A stretch of DNA of 64,000 nucleotides, taken from positions 14,822,763-14,886,762 of the forward strand of contig NC_133122.1 in NCBI RefSeq assembly GCF_033568475.1, in the 5' to 3' direction. Each line of letters starts with the position of its first letter. Position 1 is the first letter of the stretch. Source of the stretch: Henckelia pumila. Lineage: Eukaryota; Streptophyta; Magnoliopsida; Lamiales; Gesneriaceae. The notes below the pieces were generated by a model. The model saw nothing but the letters and a program-made list of their open reading frames with translations, was not told where the DNA came from and searched no databases. A program made the position numbers and the translations under genes. Below, piece after piece: positions 61,132 through 64,000 of this stretch.

Positions 61132-63839
61132 TGAAACGACCCTAACTCTCTAAATAATACATAAATATGCGGAATTTTTTTTTCTTTTTTTATTTACTTA
61201 CTAAATAAAAATATGTACATACATGTCCATACATATATGCACAGAATAAATAGATTTAAAAAATAAATAAATAAATTAAATAAAATGCCATATTAAATAA
61301 ATTTAAATATCTGAGTCAAACATTTAATAAAATACTGTCATAAGTAAAATAATTAAAATCTGCATGCACTGAAAATATTTAGATAAAATATCCCAATTCT
61401 CAACCACTGAAAATAATTAAAAATGTATATCATGCTAAAATATTCAAAAACATGCGTAATGACTCAGTCCACTATCACGGTCACGGGGTCACTGCATGTC
61501 CGCTCATATGTCCTCGCTGCCGGTGGATACCACATCCTCCTCTACGTACTCACCTGCACCATACCAGTGTAGTGAGCCTAGAGGCCCAACATGCTAACAT
61601 AACAAAGGTTTAAAATAATTTAAATCACTTTAATACTAATACATAACATATACATGAATGAACATGCTTAAAAAATATCATGACATAACATAACTTAAAT
61701 TAACTTAAATATCATAATCATACATAATACATAAACATTGTTGAGCAAATTATTTTCTAACATCGCATGGTTGTATCCATAGTGTAACCTTAAATCATAC
61801 ATTAAATACTGATCAGCGTGGAAACCAACGTACGCGGCGGTGACGAATCACCTCTTAAATTGGCAGTAAACTACCCTTCAATAGTTCACATATGGGAACG
61901 AATCCCCCTCAAATTGTCACACTACTTCAACTTCCAACATAAAAAATTATTTTTCTTTTGCTCAATCTTAAACATTAAATCATGCATAAAAATTATTTCA
62001 TGAATGTATGTACTTAAATAAAATGTGTGTCCTTCATATATATTTAATTTAATTTTTATACTAACATATAAATACTAAAATAACATTCATGCATAAAATA
62101 ATTAAATATATATTTAGGACACATGCAATTTCTCATGGTTTGTGCTGAACTGCTGGCCCTAACACGCAAGCCCATTTTCTTAAATTCTGGCCCACTAACA
62201 CTGAGACTGTCCCATTAACATACTTAAGCCCAATAATGATTATTCTAAGCCCAATTAATTAATTAAAGCCCATTAAGACATTCCTGGCCCAATAACAACC
62301 TATTCTGGCCCAATGGGCCCAAAATCCCAAAGACTGACCCAATAACTTTCATGGGCTCTAAAGCCCATGAAAATTAGTGGACTCACTTAGTTAAATTAAT
62401 TAAGCCCAAAAATAATTAAATTCAACCCAATTAATTAAATGGAACCCAAATCATTTTATTTCAAATTAATTGGCCCAAAACCAATTAAATTATAAAATAC
62501 TTTAATATTAAAAAGACTCGAGTCCGGCCCACCTAACCTGGACCCGGACCAACTTAACCCGACCCACCACACTACTGACCCGACCCAGGCCATAGACCCG
62601 ACCCGGAACCAACCCTAACACCTAAACCCGTCGCCCCCTTCCCCATGCTTCTCGGCCGCGGGCAGCAGCCATTCCATGGCTGCTGTCGGCTTGCTCCGAC
62701 CGCCCCTGGCCGGAGCGCCGCCGCCCAGATGTAGCCCACATCTAGGCGGTCCTAACCTGACCCCTGAACCCGAGCCATGCAGCCCAGTCCCTAGCCAAAC
62801 TTGAGCCCTCTCCGCGAACCCTAAACTGCGCGCTACAGGAGGCCGATCGAACCTTCTGGTTTTCCTGGGCTCGTTTGGCTCGAACCGCTCGAGCCATTCG
62901 AGTCCAGGCTACCCTCACAACCCTTTGAACCTCTGACCAGCAGCTAGATGCAACCATGGCTAAGAAAAACGTGAGTATGAACCAACAATCCAACAAAACC
63001 GTGCGCCTTCATCGAAACTCAAACCATTTTCTGAAAAAAAAAACTTACAAATTTTTGATGCATAGCATTACACACACTATAACAACTGATATGGCATAAA
63101 AATCGAAAGGAAATATGCCTTTCACCGATAAAAACAATGGAAGGAATAGACGGTGGCGAATCCGGGACGACGACGACGACAAACTTTGAAGCTTCGAAAC
63201 TAGGCTATGGATTTCCTTGCTGGTGCTAGCCGAAGAAGATGATGAAGAACAAGGAAGGTGTCGGCTGAGTGAGTGGAGGCGTGTGTGTGTGGGGTTGGGT
63301 AGGTTAGATTAGTCTAGGTTTAAGTTTTTAATTAAAATAGGTTTTAGGATAATTAAAAATATTATTAAGGATATTAAATATATAATATATAACAAAAAAA
63401 AAACTCTAAATAATATTTAAAATCTGATAACTTTAATAAAATCCCGAAATATAAAATTAAGGAAATTTTAAAGATAATAAAAAGTCATTATTTTGACTTA
63501 TTTTGAATAAAAACGGACTCCTAAAATTATATAAAATTAAATACTAAAAATTTTGAGAAAATAAAACTCAAAATAATATTTTTGGGCTCTTAAAAGGCTC
63601 ATGAAATAAATTGGATAGAAAGTTGTCATCTCGTCCGTCCACGGTCTCGTCTACGCGATAAAATAATTTAAATACTAAAAATCATAAAATCACTAATTAT
63701 GGGTTAAATGCTTAAAAAATAAATTAAATCATGCACAAATAATTCACATAAATATTTAACCCATAAATCTAAAATTTTAAATAATTAAATTCCCTAATTA
63801 TGCATGCGGATTTACGTATTAAAAATACCGGGTGTTACA
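61132..63839 (-). mobile_element. 3' LTR of element B2
   Basis: A 2.71-kb LTR from TGAAACGACC to CCGGGTGTTACA, followed at 63840 by the polypurine tract ATTCTCCCCCCCTTAA (minus strand). It is inserted in the 5' LTR of element A after TAACG (61127-61131). Unlike B1, an interior domain follows, so this is the 3' LTR of a longer element. The AT-poor patch at 62520-62960 gives reading frames with no recognised domain. Confidence 0.9.
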
Positions 63840-63853
63840 ATTCTCCCCCCCTT
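63840..63853 (-). other. Polypurine tract of element B2
   Basis: TTAAGGGGGGGAGAAT on the minus strand directly abuts the LTR terminus, the normal plus-strand primer of an LTR retrotransposon. Confidence 0.85.
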
Positions 63854-63884
63854 AAATTGAATTTCGTCCCCGAAATTAAAGTAC

Positions 63885-64000
63885 TTACCCGAACAACTCC
63901 GGGAAACGAGTCCTCATCTCTGCCTCGGTCTCCCAAGTAGCTTCCTCCTCTGAGTGATTCAGCCACTGGACTCTGACCATCGGTATGACTCGCGTCCTAA
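63885..64000 (-). CDS. Integrase C-terminus of element B2 (partial)
   Basis: The minus frame ending at TAA 63885-63887 reads RVIPMVRVQWLNHS, then EEEATWETEAEMRTRFPELF. This is the chromodomain-like end of Tekay/Del integrases, analogous to the last residues at 51822. It is open to the window edge. Whether the full element is intact cannot be judged here. Confidence 0.88.
   Translation of the reverse strand, partial: RTRVIPMVRVQWLNHSEEEATWETEAEMRTRFPELFG

Noticed and set aside
62742-62996. 84-codon minus-strand frame in LTR B2
   Set aside because: Falls in the less AT-rich middle of the LTR, has no domain, and is not kept in LTR B1.
1-64000. CRISPR arrays, tRNA or rRNA genes, bacterial operons
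   Set aside because: None seen. Repeats here are transposable-element or simple-sequence in nature, and the genes are eukaryotic.

Overview
This is plant nuclear DNA, most likely from a eudicot. The intron-rich genes are plant families (SPX-RING ubiquitin ligase, plant-type glutaredoxin-like protein, receptor-like kinase, NT-C2 protein, FAR1-type pseudogene). The splice sites are GT-AG, the intergenic DNA is AT-rich with many MITEs, and both ends are nested Ty3/gypsy chromovirus (Tekay/Del-like) retrotransposons primed by initiator tRNA-Met. An asterid such as a Lamiales species is possible, but that is a guess.

Layout. 1-8695: retrotransposon A1, minus strand, with an eroded interior but well preserved LTRs; another related LTR (A2) is inserted in its 3' LTR. 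8696-12300: LTR debris, including a probable solo LTR (9287-10699). 12477-15871 (+): complete six-exon NLA/BAH1-like SPX-RING gene with a tiny upstream ORF overlapping its start codon. 15872-21190: intergenic DNA with several MITEs, one with a perfect 9-bp target duplication. 21192-21986 (+): intronless glutaredoxin-like gene. 23758-27655 (-): seven-exon receptor-like kinase whose signal peptide lies on a distant first exon, with an orphan copy of its last exon at 28888-29088. 31208-33960 (+): FAR1/FRS (MULE-transposase-derived) pseudogene. 35823-39158 (-): four-exon NT-C2 (EEIG1/EHBP1 N-terminal) gene. 39510-46580: gene-poor, MITEs and LTR scraps. 46580-64000: retrotransposon A (minus strand) with a 3-kb solo LTR of a second family (B1) in its pol, a later 3.17-kb tandem duplication across that junction, and a second family-B element (B2) in its 5' LTR that runs off the right edge.

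The host genes do not form a pathway; each acts alone: phosphate/nitrate-linked ubiquitination, a redox-fold zinc protein, membrane signalling, and a possible membrane or cytoskeleton adaptor. I found no clear evidence of an entirely new system. The most unusual items are the layered retrotransposon locus with a microhomology tandem duplication, the LTR-conserved but interior-eroded A1 element, the start-overlapping uORF of the SPX-RING gene, and the receptor kinase with its orphan exon and flanking inverted repeats. Exon boundaries were worked out by hand from splice signals, reading frame and family knowledge; no search was run.
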